Shown one piece after another: positions 48,816 to 60,673 of a stretch of DNA of 64,000 bases; position 1 is the first letter of the stretch; the number at the start of each line of letters is the position of its first letter. The notes beneath the pieces were generated by a model. It ran no database searches, was not told the origin of the DNA, and worked only from the letters and a program-made list of their open reading frames with translations. The position numbers and the translations under genes were made by a program. Origin of the DNA: Vespula vulgaris (Eukaryota; Arthropoda; Insecta; Hymenoptera; Vespidae); NCBI RefSeq assembly GCF_905475345.1, contig NC_066604.1, forward strand, positions 647,501 to 711,500, in the 5' to 3' direction.

Positions 48816-51200
48816 CTTTACGATGTAAAAGTGTTTTCACTCTATCATCATTGTTTATTTTAAACAAATAACTTTGCTGTAGATGTTGTGAGAGAGAGAG
48901 AGAGAGAGAGAGAGATAAATAGAATGAATATATATGTGCGTGTATGTATATGTGTATGTATGTATGTATGTATGGATGGATGGATGGATGTATGTATGTG
49001 AGAGAAAAAGAAGAGAGAGAGAGAGAGAGAGAGAAGAAAGATGGAAAATGTAGTATTTTGTTATCGTCATTGAGCACTCTTGCCTCGACAGACGATACGA
49101 CCAAAGTATTTCCTATTTAGTGAATTTTTAGGTTAATTACCTCTTCTTTTTTGACGACATCTATTGCGTTCAAAATGGCAGGGTATGCTTATGCATGAAC
49201 AAAATGGATGACACAAGTATTCCTAAATGTGCAAAGTTCCCAATGTTATAATGTAAAAATTATTCCATGTTAAATATACATTGTAAGCTAAACTATACTT
49301 ACGTATATAATTTTATTTCATTCCCTTTAAAATGATGTATTAAATCTCTTTTTTTTTTTTTTTTTTTTTTTCTTTGCGGAGGCAAAGAAAAATATGATGT
49401 TTTTACAATCCGTATACAAAGATCTTATGGTTTATAATAATTTGAAAAAAATAATTAGCCATATGGTAAAGTTAAAATTCTAATTATCTTTTAATATAAT
49501 CTTAAATTATTTACCAGTATGTTTGTCTACACGTAAACATGCATATCTGTAGAAAATCATAGAAATCTTTTTCTAAATTTATTAATAAGTCTTCTTAAAT
49601 AAAAAGTAATTGAAATATAGACAAGTTTAATAATTTTATAATTAATAACAGAGAAAATCTTTCTCTAAGTACTGAGATATTACTCATCAAGAATATTATT
49701 TATTTAACTTCGTAACATTAAGTTTTAAACATTTAAATAAATAGATATATAATATATTCTGTAGACTCTCAGGAATGTTGTAATATTTTAAAAATTCACA
49801 AAATGTTTATAATAATTAATCATTTTATTATTAATATTGCCCAGATAAGAAATTAGATATCACTGATTAATAATATAATTTATGTAATTATGAAAAAAAA
49901 AAATGATAAAATGTTAAACGTTTAAAATATTCCGTAGGCTCTCGTGAATAACACGCAATCATAAAATTTAATAATTAATACTCAATAATTGACAAATAAA
50001 TTATTAAAATTCATGATATATATCAATGTATTCGAGAGGGAAGATTCTCAACCTTGAAATTAAATTATAAAATTTTAGAGTTAAGTAGAGCATATACAGG
50101 TATCTATTACGCAATTTTTTTTGTGCTTCACAAATTTACTCCAAAATGATAAAATTGAACCCTTAATCGCTAATTTAAATAATTATGAAATAGTGTGATA
50201 ATTTTTTTTCTTTTTTTTTTTTAATACAAATACAAGTTTTGTTGTATTGATTAATTATATTCATCAAACAAACGATAAACTTTGAAACTTGTTATGTCAT
50301 ATATATTTTAGTATATACAGTAGTAAATAGTATATTAATAAATGATATTATATCATTATACGATATAAATTTGAATAGAAAAAAAAAATTACGAGATAGG
50401 TAATTACATATAATCTACGTTTCCAAAATTTCATAATTTTTTGAACTTTTAGATTGAGTGATGATCAGGAGAGTGAAAAGGGAGTGCTCGAGTTCGTTAC
50501 TCAGTGCCGTATACATTATCATTGTACTCTCTGTAGTGGAATGTGGTGAATTTATGCGCGCGAGCTCCCTCTGTTGACTATTTGTCGTAGTTCGACGACG
50601 TGGAGGGGATAAATGGGCGTTCCTAATCAATGGGCGGGATCTAATCAAATGACTAACGAAATGTTTGGTCGTTCTCTCCGTGACGCAATATATATAAATG
50701 TGTGTGTGTGTGTGTGTAAATATCTAAAATCTCTAGGTTGCCATATTGTCGCCAAAATATATCGATTCTTAATAGGAACATATGACAATATTGGAGGTCA
50801 TTCAACTAGTACAGTCCGCTTACATCATTTATCTTAAAGAGTACTGTACACTGATCTTATTATCAAAGAAGAATGATTATTAGATGTCACATAAGGCTGT
50901 GCAAATTTTAACGGCAAATTTTAATCACTAGATAGTTATTTAATTATATTGAGGAATAATAGGTGAGGTTAAGTAATATTATTATTTAATTATTATACAA
51001 TTTTTAATTATTTTATATCATTCTAGAGAGGATATAAAATATTGTTAAGATTAAAATGTTAAAAATATTTGCTATATTTTACTTGTTTCTTATCATTATA
51101 TATTAATTAAAAGTTTAACCTCACATGATATAATCTCACATGATATAACCTTACATGATATAAATATTTTATAATTAATCTTATATAATTTTAAGTGTCG
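48816..51200. other. A/T-rich DNA with GA and ATGT microsatellites; no supported gene
   Basis: GA tracts at about 48889-48915 and 49014-49034 flank an ATGT/ATGG array at about 48935-48990. Loosely duplicated ~60-bp segments with ATTC(T/C)GTAG(A/G)CTCTC lie near 49757 and 49930. Three copies of (T)CACATGATATAA(T/C)C lie at 51119-51163. The complex patch at 50450-50680 contains no recognised exon. Confidence 0.5.
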
Positions 51201-51209
51201 TTATTATTT

Positions 51210-51900
51210 TTTAGTTCCTTTGCGTGATTTCATTGATGAGAAATTAAGAAGATACTTTTATTGTCAGAGACGTAAAAGTTTATTCATCATGCATTTGAAT
51301 CAGATGTCCAAAACATTTACATTGTTTTATATATTACTTACATATTATATTGTAAAACCAGGTACTGTATATTTAATAGTATTATTATATATTTATTTGC
51401 ATTATAAAATACACTGTTAATTTGTCATTTCAAAAAATAGATTATTAAAAAGCTTTTGCATGATAATATATAGTTTGAGCAATCGTCTTCGAGATAAAAA
51501 TATTAAAATCCGTAGATAATAGTATCATACTTTTACTTTACTCAATACTTTAACATTTTACAAACTTTAAATCTTGTTAATCTAAATATTATTTTTATGT
51601 TGTAGATTTATGTGATTTTATATATGAGAAATTCAATAAATGATCTTAACATTGAAGACAGAGACTTTTACTCGTCATGCGTTTGATATAGATGCTCAGA
51701 ACTTTTGCAATTATTTATATATATTGTAAAAACAGGTACTGTATATTTAATAATATTATTATACATTTATTTGCATTAACAGTGTCAATTTGCTACAACA
51801 GATTCTCAGAAAGTTATTTCACGATAATGTATTGTCAAAACACCTATGTAAAAGGCAGTCATCAAGATATAAAAATTTAAATACGTTTGAGATGATATTA
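51210..51900. repeat. Direct duplication (~374 bp offset) ahead of the piggyBac relic
   Basis: AGGTACTGTATATTTAATA(G/A)TATTATTATA(T/C)ATTTATTTGCATTA occurs at 51360 and again at 51734. Upstream similarity (GTGATTT...GAGAAATT) extends back to about 51227 and 51611. The second copy ends about 100 bp before the transposase relic, so the repeat may be part of the same element. Confidence 0.65.
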
Positions 51901-51979
51901 TACTTTACTATGATTGCTTCAGTATTTTATAAATTTGAAGTCCTGATCTTATAAATAATATATTTATGACGAAGAATTG

Positions 51980-52790
51980 AATTTTCCAAGACAAAAAAAT
52001 ATTGATAATATTATATCGTCTGATTCTGATTCGGATGTTGATAAGTGCAATAAAGAATTGTGCACAGATATGGATATTGGTCAGACTCTATATGAATAAA
52101 CTATTAAAAAAGATATTGAAATTGATAATGCAGAAGAAAATATAATTGAACGTAATGAATGAAAGGAATATATCGGATAGGAAGAATCATTTTCTTTTAT
52201 TGTAACAACGAGTCTGCTTTAAAGAACTACTTAATACTATCAATCCGTACAAAGTGTTTTCTTTGTTCATTAGCGATGAAATAATAAATGTTCTTAAAAC
52301 AAATATATATACAGAACAAAAACTAAATTCAAACTTACTATACACGCATGGTTATATAAATGAACTAATTAATTCTGATTAAATAGAAATATTCTTGGGA
52401 CTACTGATATCAATGAAACTTGTAAAAAAAAATTTTATAAATAATCAAATCATATATATTAGGTCAATGTACCATATATATAACTTTCATTTATCATATA
52501 GTATCATATCATGAAACAGATTCAAATTATTACACAGTAATTTAAATTTTAATAATATTGCTCAAGGTAATCAATTTGGAAAAATACTTCCACTTTTTGA
52601 TAAAGTACAGAAAAAATATCAAGAGATGTTATTGGTATCGATGAAACATTGACTCTATGGTGTGATAGATATATCAAATAAGGTTTATAAATATGGGATA
52701 AAGTTATTATACAAACTATGCTGACCTGAAAAATATACATAGTCAATCAAACTCTACTTTCATAAATCATTAAATGGTTACGTTATATAA
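51980..52790 (+). mobile_element. Decayed piggyBac transposase
   Basis: Conceptual translation across several frameshifts and stops gives an ordered piggyBac-family series. An acidic N-terminal DSDSDVDK is followed by NPYKVFSLFISDEI, IEIFLGLLISMKLVKK, NRFKLLHSNLNF and ILPLFDKVQKKYQEML, then the first catalytic-Asp region IGIDET (about 52632-52652), KYGIKLLYKLC and an LNGYVI-like tail. Several in-frame stops and at least two frame changes make it inactive. The C-terminal half of the DDD domain and the Cys-rich finger are not seen. No clear TTAA-flanked ends were found. Confidence 0.8.
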
Positions 52791-55558
52791 ATAAAAAACG
52801 CTTCGATGATTAATCAAAAGCAAAAGAAAAATTATAAAAAAAACAACAACTTATTATCTAATCTGTTCTGAAAAACATCGATTGTGTATGTCATGTTTAA
52901 TAATTCTACATTCGAATTAATTTTTTCCATAAAATCGTTTATAATGATACATCATTATATTGTATTTATAATACTTTATTAATCCTACTATATATTCATA
53001 ATTATCCTTTTAAATATCTACTTTGAGCAGATAATATCATCACATAATCATCACTTTTATATGGGTAACATGAAAGTCAATACGTTAAAATTATATTTAA
53101 AGATAGTAATTGAAATTTTATGTTATGCATATCTATAATAACAAATTGCAGGATAACAGAGAGAAAAAGAGAGCATAGTTGTTTTATTAATTAAAATTAA
53201 AAGATGAATTGTATGTACAAATTCTATTACGTGTGATACATGTCTCTATTCTTTTCTATTTATTATTTTTGTATTCATTACTTATTTCAAATTGTTTTTT
53301 TTTAAATAGCGGTTGATCTTTTTTTTAAACTATGATCTCAAGTAATAATAATATTTATGTTGTTGTATTTTATATTATTGTAGTTTCTTTTTGAAACGTT
53401 ATGTAAATATTTTATTGCAAAATTAAAACGATTGTTCAAAGAAAAAATATTTATCGTCATCTTTGAAAAATTTCTTATAATTGTATTAAATATAAGGAAG
53501 ATTTTTTGTTATATACTGAAATTAAAATCTGTAAGAATTACAATTTCAAAAACATTTTTGTGCTATAAATGAAACTTAATAAAAAGAGAGAATTCTTGTG
53601 CAATTTAATAATAAAAATTGATGATTCATAAAAACATAACAAAAAAGTTGTAATTTGTAAGAAACAAAGTATTGTCATCTAGTACTGACAAATTATTAAA
53701 TTACTAAATTAATAAATTAAAACATGAATAAATTAATCGATCCAAATAATCAAAAATCTTAATAAAAGGATATTTAATTATTACAATAGAAAATTTTTAT
53801 TCAAATTTTATTTTTACAAACATCACAAGTAAAATAATGAATATATTTCTGATTTTTCGACGTTTGTTCGATCTTTATATTTCATTGATTGCATTGCATT
53901 GAAAAAATTCAAAGAATTTTTTACAAATGATAAATTGAATGACTTGTTCCTTAAAGTGAAAGAAATTTTCTATTTTTTGTATTATTACATTTTTTCTTAT
54001 TTATCTTTTTTCTTAACTTACTTCTTTTCTTGCTTTTTTAAGATCTTCTTTTATTCAACTTTTCTTTTATCCGCATTTATTATTTATCCTCTTTTTATTC
54101 AATCAATTTCTTTTTCTTTTTTTTTAAATTCGTTTATAAGAGATTATTATCATAGAAAATCGAAACACCTGTTTCATCATACTTATCAATTCTATTTGTC
54201 AAAAAATTGTATTTTACAGAAAAGCTTTGAATATTTTTTAAAAAACTTATCAACTTCATATTTGTTAAATCCAAATTCTTTTTCGAAGACATGTGAAGTT
54301 TAGTTTTCGAAGACTATAGAGTATAGAAAATTTTGGATAACGTGACATGAAATTATAATAAAACTTATCAGCAATTTTATCTTCCTTTTTAAACTGATGG
54401 ATCGGAACTTTAGATTCTCAATCAAATCACGTAAACAAGTTTTAAAACTTTTATCTTACCGAAAGACATGAATTTTGTTAAATTTATCTTTGTCATGAAA
54501 ATATAAAAAACCAATTGTTTTGTGAATATTTCTTCAATAAAAAGTTTTCTAAATTTACTCATTCGAGGAATCTTTCAATGCGATATTAGAAATATAAAAA
54601 GTCTCAACGACCTTTGCACCATTTTTTTTAAGTAAATAGTTGTAAAGTCACATTTATAATCTTCTCGATCTATTATCTCTATTTCTCTTTCGAAATTTTT
54701 GACAAGATATCGAAAAAAAGCAAAACGAAAAAAATTTTTATTGCATATAGAAAATAGAATGAGGGAATTTGGGACTATAATAAATGGGCATTAAACATGT
54801 TTGCTCAAAGATTTTGTTTTATTTTGCAGATAAAAAAAGAAATCCATTATGAGCAGATTTTGAAAGTTTAAAAAATTTTTTAATATTTCCAACTGCAATC
54901 GAAAGAAATTCATCAAAAGAAAAGCAGTTTGTACGAAGTAGGAAGAACAAAAAAAAAACACAGAAATACAAACTTCAAGTACACGAAATATTTAAAAAGA
55001 GTAAATGCTATCATCTACTTTAGAATTTATTAAAAAACGATAACAAATTTTCATGTTTCTTGAAATAATTTCTATGAATTATTTCATTTAATTCCGTTCT
55101 CAATGGAGTATAATACTTTCCGATATGGTCTCAAAAATGACTTAAATAAATTAATGTCTTTAAGTATAAAAACTGTTGAGCAATAACAAAAATTAAAACA
55201 TAATAATACATTTGAGCAATAACAAAAGTTAAAACATAATAATAAACAAAGGTTAAAACATAGAAAATATAAAAAATGAACAAATACAAAATTAAAAGAA
55301 ATGATTTTAATATTAATTATGATAATAAAACATTGCGTAATAACAAAATATAATAACAAAACGTTATATGTTAAATTAGTTAATTTAATGTAAATATTAC
55401 AAAAAATTATTTTCATAAAATCTTTTAATAGAACACATGTATTAATGTTATTTCTCATTATAATAAAATCGAATCAGAAAAATAAAGATTGATAAAATTG
55501 ATAAAATTAATATTTTGATTTTATCGGAATAATTAAAAGAAGATCTAATTGTAATTGG
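52791..55558. other. A/T-rich DNA, no supported gene
   Basis: Very A/T-rich. The 134-codon frame at 53899-54303 is dominated by F, Y, L, S and K and has no recognisable domain. The antisense frame at 55084-55458 contains an internal duplicated segment (repeated LLCFNFCYCS), reflecting a local ~30-bp DNA repeat near 55185-55255. Confidence 0.5.
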
Positions 55559-55564
55559 TTTATT
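55559..55564 (-). promoter_or_regulatory. Poly(A) signal of MADF-BESS gene 1
   Basis: AATAAA on the - strand lies about 30 nt after the stop codon, consistent with a very short 3' UTR. Confidence 0.5.
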
Positions 55565-55593
55565 TGCTCATAAAACTGATGTTGCGAGAAATT

Positions 55594-56318
55594 TTATCGA
55601 GGAGAATTTGGAGGTGGAGAAGTTGAAGAGTACGGATCAGGCGAATATGTGGAATGCGACCAATTTGAACATTGTCCGTGTAAAGAGTAAGGAGATTTGA
55701 AAGTTGCCTGTTGCATTTGATAATTTTTTAATTCATATTCGTTTACAAGACCAGCAATTTTTCCTTTAATTTCTATTTGGATCGGTAAAGAAAAAGTCCT
55801 CACTGTTTCCTCCATAGCTTTGAAAAAAGCAGTCAAAGGATCGGTTTGAGCGCCATATTCATTGGAATTGTTTTTTTTACTCTCGAAATTATCTTGTAGC
55901 GTTTGTACTACCGAAGAATGAGCGTTATCTTTGTCGTTATCTTTTTCAGTCGAAGTGCTACTTGTTAGCTTGTTGGATAAAGATTTTCGTTTATTGAGAA
56001 TCGTTTGTTGGGACTGATCATTAGATTGCTGTAATCCCTGTGGTGCAATTTCTATTTCTTTTTTGATATCACCAATATTGATGTCCGAGTCGTCTAACGA
56101 AACTGTTTGACTAACAGAATCATTGCTTTCTTCAAAATTAAGCGTTAGATTTGTAATCTGATTTCTTTCTCCAATATGTGGAATGATAAAAGATATTATA
56201 TTTTCATATTTCCAAGGTCGTTTTTGTTTAGCCGCCTCTCCAGACATATTTCTTCTTTTCTTGTATACCTTTCGAAAACTGTCTCGAAGAGCGATCCATC
56301 TTTTTCTGCAAATTATGG
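55594..56318 (-). CDS. MADF-BESS 1, exon 2
   Basis: Encodes the second half of the MADF domain, the linker, the BESS motif and the tail. The acceptor follows a pyrimidine-rich TTTTTATTTTTCTTTTTTAG. The ATG at 56245-56247 is internal (Met71), not the start, because the MADF helix with KRW lies upstream of it. Confidence 0.88.
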
Positions 56319-57919
56319 CTAAAAAAGAAAAATAAAAAAAGAAAACAAGACAAATAAATTAAAAATCAAAATACCATCATATCTAACATAAAGAAACACA
56401 CATAAACGTGCATGCATACACTCACACACGCGCATTAAAATTATTGTTTTAAATATACAAATTGTATTTCTTTTCTTTTCTTTTCTTTTTTAGTGTTATC
56501 TCTACGATGCGCATGCTATTGCTTATTTACATGGAATAAGTAAAATATTATGTCCACTTACTTAATTTTAATAATAAATTAATCATTTAAAAATAATAAT
56601 AAATAAAAAAGAAAATAACCAAATATCGTGTCCACCTACTTGCCTATTTTATTTTTTATTTATTATTATTTTTAAATTATTAATTTATCATTAACGTTAT
56701 TATTAAATTATTAATTTTATATATATATTGTTATTGCTTATTGACAACTTATTGTTAACGCTTATTAACAAATTATTTACAATAACTCTAATTTAATATT
56801 TATATTTATTTTTATTCTTTCAGATAGTCAAGTATCTTAATCACATAAATCTTAATCACTTTCTACATTATCATCCAGTTACCGTTTTGATAATACAACC
56901 GTTTGTACTATAAAATGAAACTATTAATCTGATTTTGAAAAGACTCTCCTAAATTCCGTTAAAAAACACTGGAAAGAAATAGAAAAGGAATTTATTGAAA
57001 TATAGAACTTTCCAAACTACTATGCTTTTGACGATAAACATGTATGGAAAAATCTTCCAATAACGACTTACTCTTTCACGATTACAAGCATCAAAATAGT
57101 ATCATTTTGTTGGCTTTACTAGATACATATTACAGATTTATCACTGTTCATACGTTAGAGTATTTGATAATACTGATAGAATGGAAAGAGGGGAATTGAT
57201 TATCGATCCATTGGAGCTATTGAAGAGAAAATTTGTAACAAATAAATTAAATTATTCTTCAAACAAAGCTCTAACAAAAACAAGAAAAACTATCGTACAC
57301 CATCATAATGACGAATGTAACTTTCTCATTAAGAAACAACTTAACAAGATCATATCTCTAAATCGATTTGTAAAACAACGAATCGAATAAACCGTACGAT
57401 TACACAGGGCTCGAAGAATTATTTAAAACGCGTTTGATCACAATAAAAAAGCTATATTCTACAAAATATAATATACCGATAAAAAAAGAAAAAAGTACCG
57501 ATAAAATTGTAAATACTTGGTGCACTCATATTGACCGACTTTTTGAGAAACGATAAATGTTCATGACAATCAAATGAACCAGAATAAAAAGATTTTTGTC
57601 CAATATTCTTTACAACGATGATCGAATATTTTTTTCAGCTAAAAGAATCAAGTATAATTTCTCTTAATACCTCGTGTCTCTAAATGGAAATTCATTTTAC
57701 CAATTTTATCAAAAAATAAAATATACGTGTGTTTTATAGATGCAAGATAAGTTTCAAATCAACATTTCCAACTTCTACATGTTAAATTTTCAAAATAAGA
57801 TACTGTATAAATTTTAATTGTATACAATAGTTAAAGTTCTTAAGAAATTTACAAAGATATATCCAAAGGAAGATATAATATGATTAAAATATATTAAAAG
57901 CAATATTGTTTATAGATAT

Positions 57920-57950
<31 letters not shown>

Positions 57951-58090
57951 CCTGTCGAAGAATCAAATTTTTCTGAAATACGTTGCCATGCATTGTCCTT
58001 TTTTCTGTTATCATGATATCCAGGATCTGAAACGTCGTAAAGGAATGGATATTCTCGCACTGATTCTATGAGAAGTTCATCCGTGTTCAT
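55594..58090 (-). CDS. MADF-BESS DNA-binding protein 1, two exons
   Basis: Probable sequence-specific transcription or chromatin factor. Model: complement(join(55594..56318, 57952..58090)), 287 residues. The MADF domain spans about residues 4-97: LLIESVREYPFLYD, then WQRISEKF, then CRKRWIALRDSFRK, ending WKYENIISFI. A BESS motif follows at about 206-243 (DPLTAFFKAMEETVRTF...EIKGKIAGLV). The linker is Ser/Asn/Glu-rich and the tail is Pro/Ser-rich. Exon 1 ends ACAG|GTATAT and exon 2 starts after TTCTTTTTTAG; the junction codon is G|CC (Ala47, phase 1). Family knowledge: MADF binds DNA (as in Adf-1) and BESS mediates protein interaction. The intron contains an antisense Harbinger relic. The frame is intact, so the gene is probably functional. 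Confidence 0.88.
56319..57951 (-). other. Intron of MADF-BESS 1
   Basis: 1.63 kb, GT-AG. It holds a Harbinger transposase relic on the opposite strand, A/T-rich spacers and an AT microsatellite at about 57929-57951 touching the donor. Confidence 0.8.
56950..57570 (+). mobile_element. Decayed PIF/Harbinger transposase (DDE_Tnp_4 type)
   Basis: Conceptual translation gives HWKEIEKEFIEI-stop-NFPNYYAFDDKHVW (first catalytic Asp region, family pattern AIDGKH). After a frameshift it gives HDYKHQNSIILLALLDTYYRF (family YKGxxSIVLLALVDAxYxF, second Asp). The later VRLHRARRII-stop-NAF corresponds to RLSRARRxVENAF, where the catalytic Glu codon has become TAA. A final KIVNTWCTH with a nearby DFLR-like segment matches the KIVxACxxLHNFLR end. 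With stops and at least one frameshift it is inactive. It is antisense to the gene in whose intron it lies. Confidence 0.8.
57952..58090 (-). CDS. MADF-BESS 1, exon 1
   Basis: ATG at 58088-58090 (context TTACAATGAAC) and 46 codons plus one base to the donor. It encodes the first MADF helices (MNTDELLIESVREYPFLYD). An in-frame TTG three codons upstream is not a eukaryotic start. Confidence 0.87.
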
Positions 58091-58184
58091 TGTAATCAAA
58101 TTAAAATATGAAATTTATAAAAAAGATGTTCAACTCTATGTAACCAAAGTCGTACTACTCGTTCGAGGCGAACAGAAATAATGT

Positions 58185-58345
58185 TATATATTCTGGCCGT
58201 TCCGTTTCTGTGCCGACCTGTGCCGAGCCGTGCCGTGCGTTCATAGTTGGTTACGATCCATTTAAATCAATACAAAGCAAAGTGGCTGGTGCCGTGCTGT
58301 GCCGTGGTGTACCGTGTTGTCCGTTCATAATGGGTTTCCTGCTTT
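58185..58345. repeat. G/C-rich duplicated module at the MADF-BESS 1 promoter (Harbinger-terminus-like)
   Basis: Two direct copies of a segment made of GTGCCG(T/A)G(C/C)C-type steps followed by CGTTCATA(A/G)T(T/G)GG occupy about 58206-58250 and 58288-58340. They stand out in A/T-rich DNA and lie within about 250 bp upstream of the start codon. CGGCAC-rich runs ending near GTTCATAATGGG resemble termini of insect PIF/Harbinger elements as I remember them. No matching inverted partner was found in the window. Confidence 0.4.
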
Positions 58346-59936
58346 AATAATCGCAGTAGTTTCAGAGTCGTGTCGATCCTGTTCGTTTCACCAAAGTAGA
58401 CGAGTAAAAAAAAAGCACACGACACACATAGATTCTCGTTCTCAATTCGCACACACATACACCTACGCTCGCAACACATATCTATATTTATAATTTTAAA
58501 TATCTCTCATACCTGACAATCTTACAATTGAGGATTTGTTTGGAAAAGGTTTACTTCTACGAAAACTTCGTTTAATGATGTAAGTATTTAAAGTTTTCCC
58601 TCTTTGTAATTTTACTTTTATAAAAGTAAGTATACTATAAATTTATTATTGTAGTAATTTAATTTTTAATAGATAAAATATTAATTTCCAATGCTATTAC
58701 TGTAGTAATTATTATTATATATTAGTAATATTAGTAATTATTATATATATATATATAAGGTATTATTGTAGTAATTTAATTTTTAATAGATAAAATACTA
58801 ATCTTCAATTACAGAAAAAATATTATTTTTGATAGATATTGTCATTTTTCCATAAATCGAAAAATAAAGAATATTACATTGCTATCTTCATTTATTTTAT
58901 ATTATCAAATACAAGCAACTCTTCGATATTTAAGTATTAAAAACTCTATTAACAAATAAAAAACTATAAAACTAAAAATATTTAATATTCTAAATCACTG
59001 TCGCCGTCGTTATAACTTTCTTCAATTGTCTGCTCAATTTATCCAATGTTTTAATCATCTTCACTTCTAAATAAATTATTTTCATACCGCTTCAAGACTT
59101 CATCCAACAAATATTTTATCAAATTATTTTAATTTTTCTTATTTAATGTTACCTGAATTTACTGACACGTTCAAATAATAACGTGTATCATCGTCTGTCA
59201 TTTGATCATATGAACTTTTCAAATATTACGTTCCGATATAGCAACGGAGCAATTGCACGAAACATTACACGCTCGTGTGCATTGCTATACTCAAAATATA
59301 TATAAGTACTTATATCCGTCGTAGCGAAAGTTTGATAGAGTACAAAATATTGAGTGTCAACGTAGATCAATGTACGTCAACGTGCGTCAACGTACGTCAT
59401 TTACCGTTCATCTGTACCACTATACTCGGCAATCCTAATCAGACATTCACTCTTTATAAAACATTCAAAGAATCTTTTCAGAGAACATTCACTCTCGGAA
59501 TCTATTCAATTAACTCACCTACTCTTTGTATCGTGTAAAGATTATTACACATTATTTTAGTTTAATTAAATATAATTTTGGTCTCTATTATATGTATCAA
59601 TTATGTATAGATCTATAATCGCTAGTGAATAATTTTTACGACAAGTCTTAACATCTATTATTTTCCGATTAATTGGTAACGCGATTCTTATTTTATATTA
59701 TATCAATATCTCATTCAATTCTCTTAATTCGTCTCGGTTATTTTTGAAAGTCTCAAGGCTTTTTTTATTTTCACCGTCGCTCATGTTTTCGTGCAAAAGC
59801 GATAGCGTGCTCTTAAATCCAATAATCGTCGACAACTGATTGACAATGCTCACGATAGGCTTAACAATCACGAATATAAGTACGATATTTTCGATTCCTC
59901 CTGAAGGAAAACTATTTCTTATTTTAAAATAAGTTA
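58346..59936. other. A/T-rich DNA with coding-like relics; no intact gene
   Basis: Between 58990 and 59230 the - strand reads SYDQMTDDDTRYYLNV and, after a stop, KYLLDEVLKRYENNLFRSEDD and EESYNDGDSDLEY-stop, like a decayed acidic C-terminus. At 59700-59890 the - strand has an open frame ending MSDGENKKSLETFKNN plus about 13 more residues. Neither is recognised. A duplicated GTAGTAATTTAATTTTTAATAGATAAAATA lies at 58651 and 58772. Confidence 0.4.
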
Positions 59937-59942
59937 TTTATT
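59937..59942 (-). promoter_or_regulatory. Poly(A) signal of MADF-BESS gene 2
   Basis: AATAAA on the - strand lies about 90 nt downstream of the stop codon. Confidence 0.45.
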
Positions 59943-60032
59943 CAGGTACAATAAAACATATAATACAATAATAAAACTTAAAGATATGGACTGATGAAAT
60001 AAAATTTAAAAATTTGAAAATGAATATGAATT

Positions 60033-60673
60033 CTAATACTCAGATTTTTCAGAGGACGACGTGGACGATGAAAAATGTTGAGATTGTTGTAGATTTTCCA
60101 AAGTTGTCGTATGTCGACCGGTAGTATGATGCGTTTGATAGTAATCACTTTGATTACAATCATGCATCTTGTAATTATTCAATTGTATGTTCGTTTGTGG
60201 CCGTTTTAAATCTGGAAAATTATCCGTGAATTGAGCCGATTCGATCAATTGTATTATTTGAATTTTCGTTAATGACTTTTTATGCTCGGGAATCTTTTTA
60301 AATGATGACAAAAGCGATAATAAAAACATGCGGTCTTCATCTTCTTCCAAAGTTTCTCTCCATGGTCGACCACCCATAGATGTTTGCAAGATATTTATTA
60401 ATTCCTCATTTGTATTATCTGTAGACTTTTTTCTAAGCTTTGTAGGATGCCTCGAATATGGTCCTAATGTACCATCTTCGATTGGATCATTCTCCTCATA
60501 GATGTTTTCTGTATTTGTGTCTACATTTATATTTTTCAAAAATTGAAGCTGATTATAAAAGATGTAAGGACTTTTACGTGAGGCAGGAGATAGATTGTTG
60601 GCATTTTTCATTCTTCGTACTTCTCTGGAAAAGCAACTTCTTAAATTTTTCCATCTTTTTTGAAGATTTAGAC
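60033..60673 (-). CDS. MADF-BESS 2, exon 2
   Basis: Begins in phase after acceptor CACGTGACAG and stops at TAG 60033-60035. It contains the second half of MADF and the BESS motif. Confidence 0.87.

Noticed and set aside
53899..54303. 134-codon F/Y/L/K-rich frame resembling a membrane protein
   Set aside because: The composition is what T-rich DNA yields, and no conserved motif or splice context is present.
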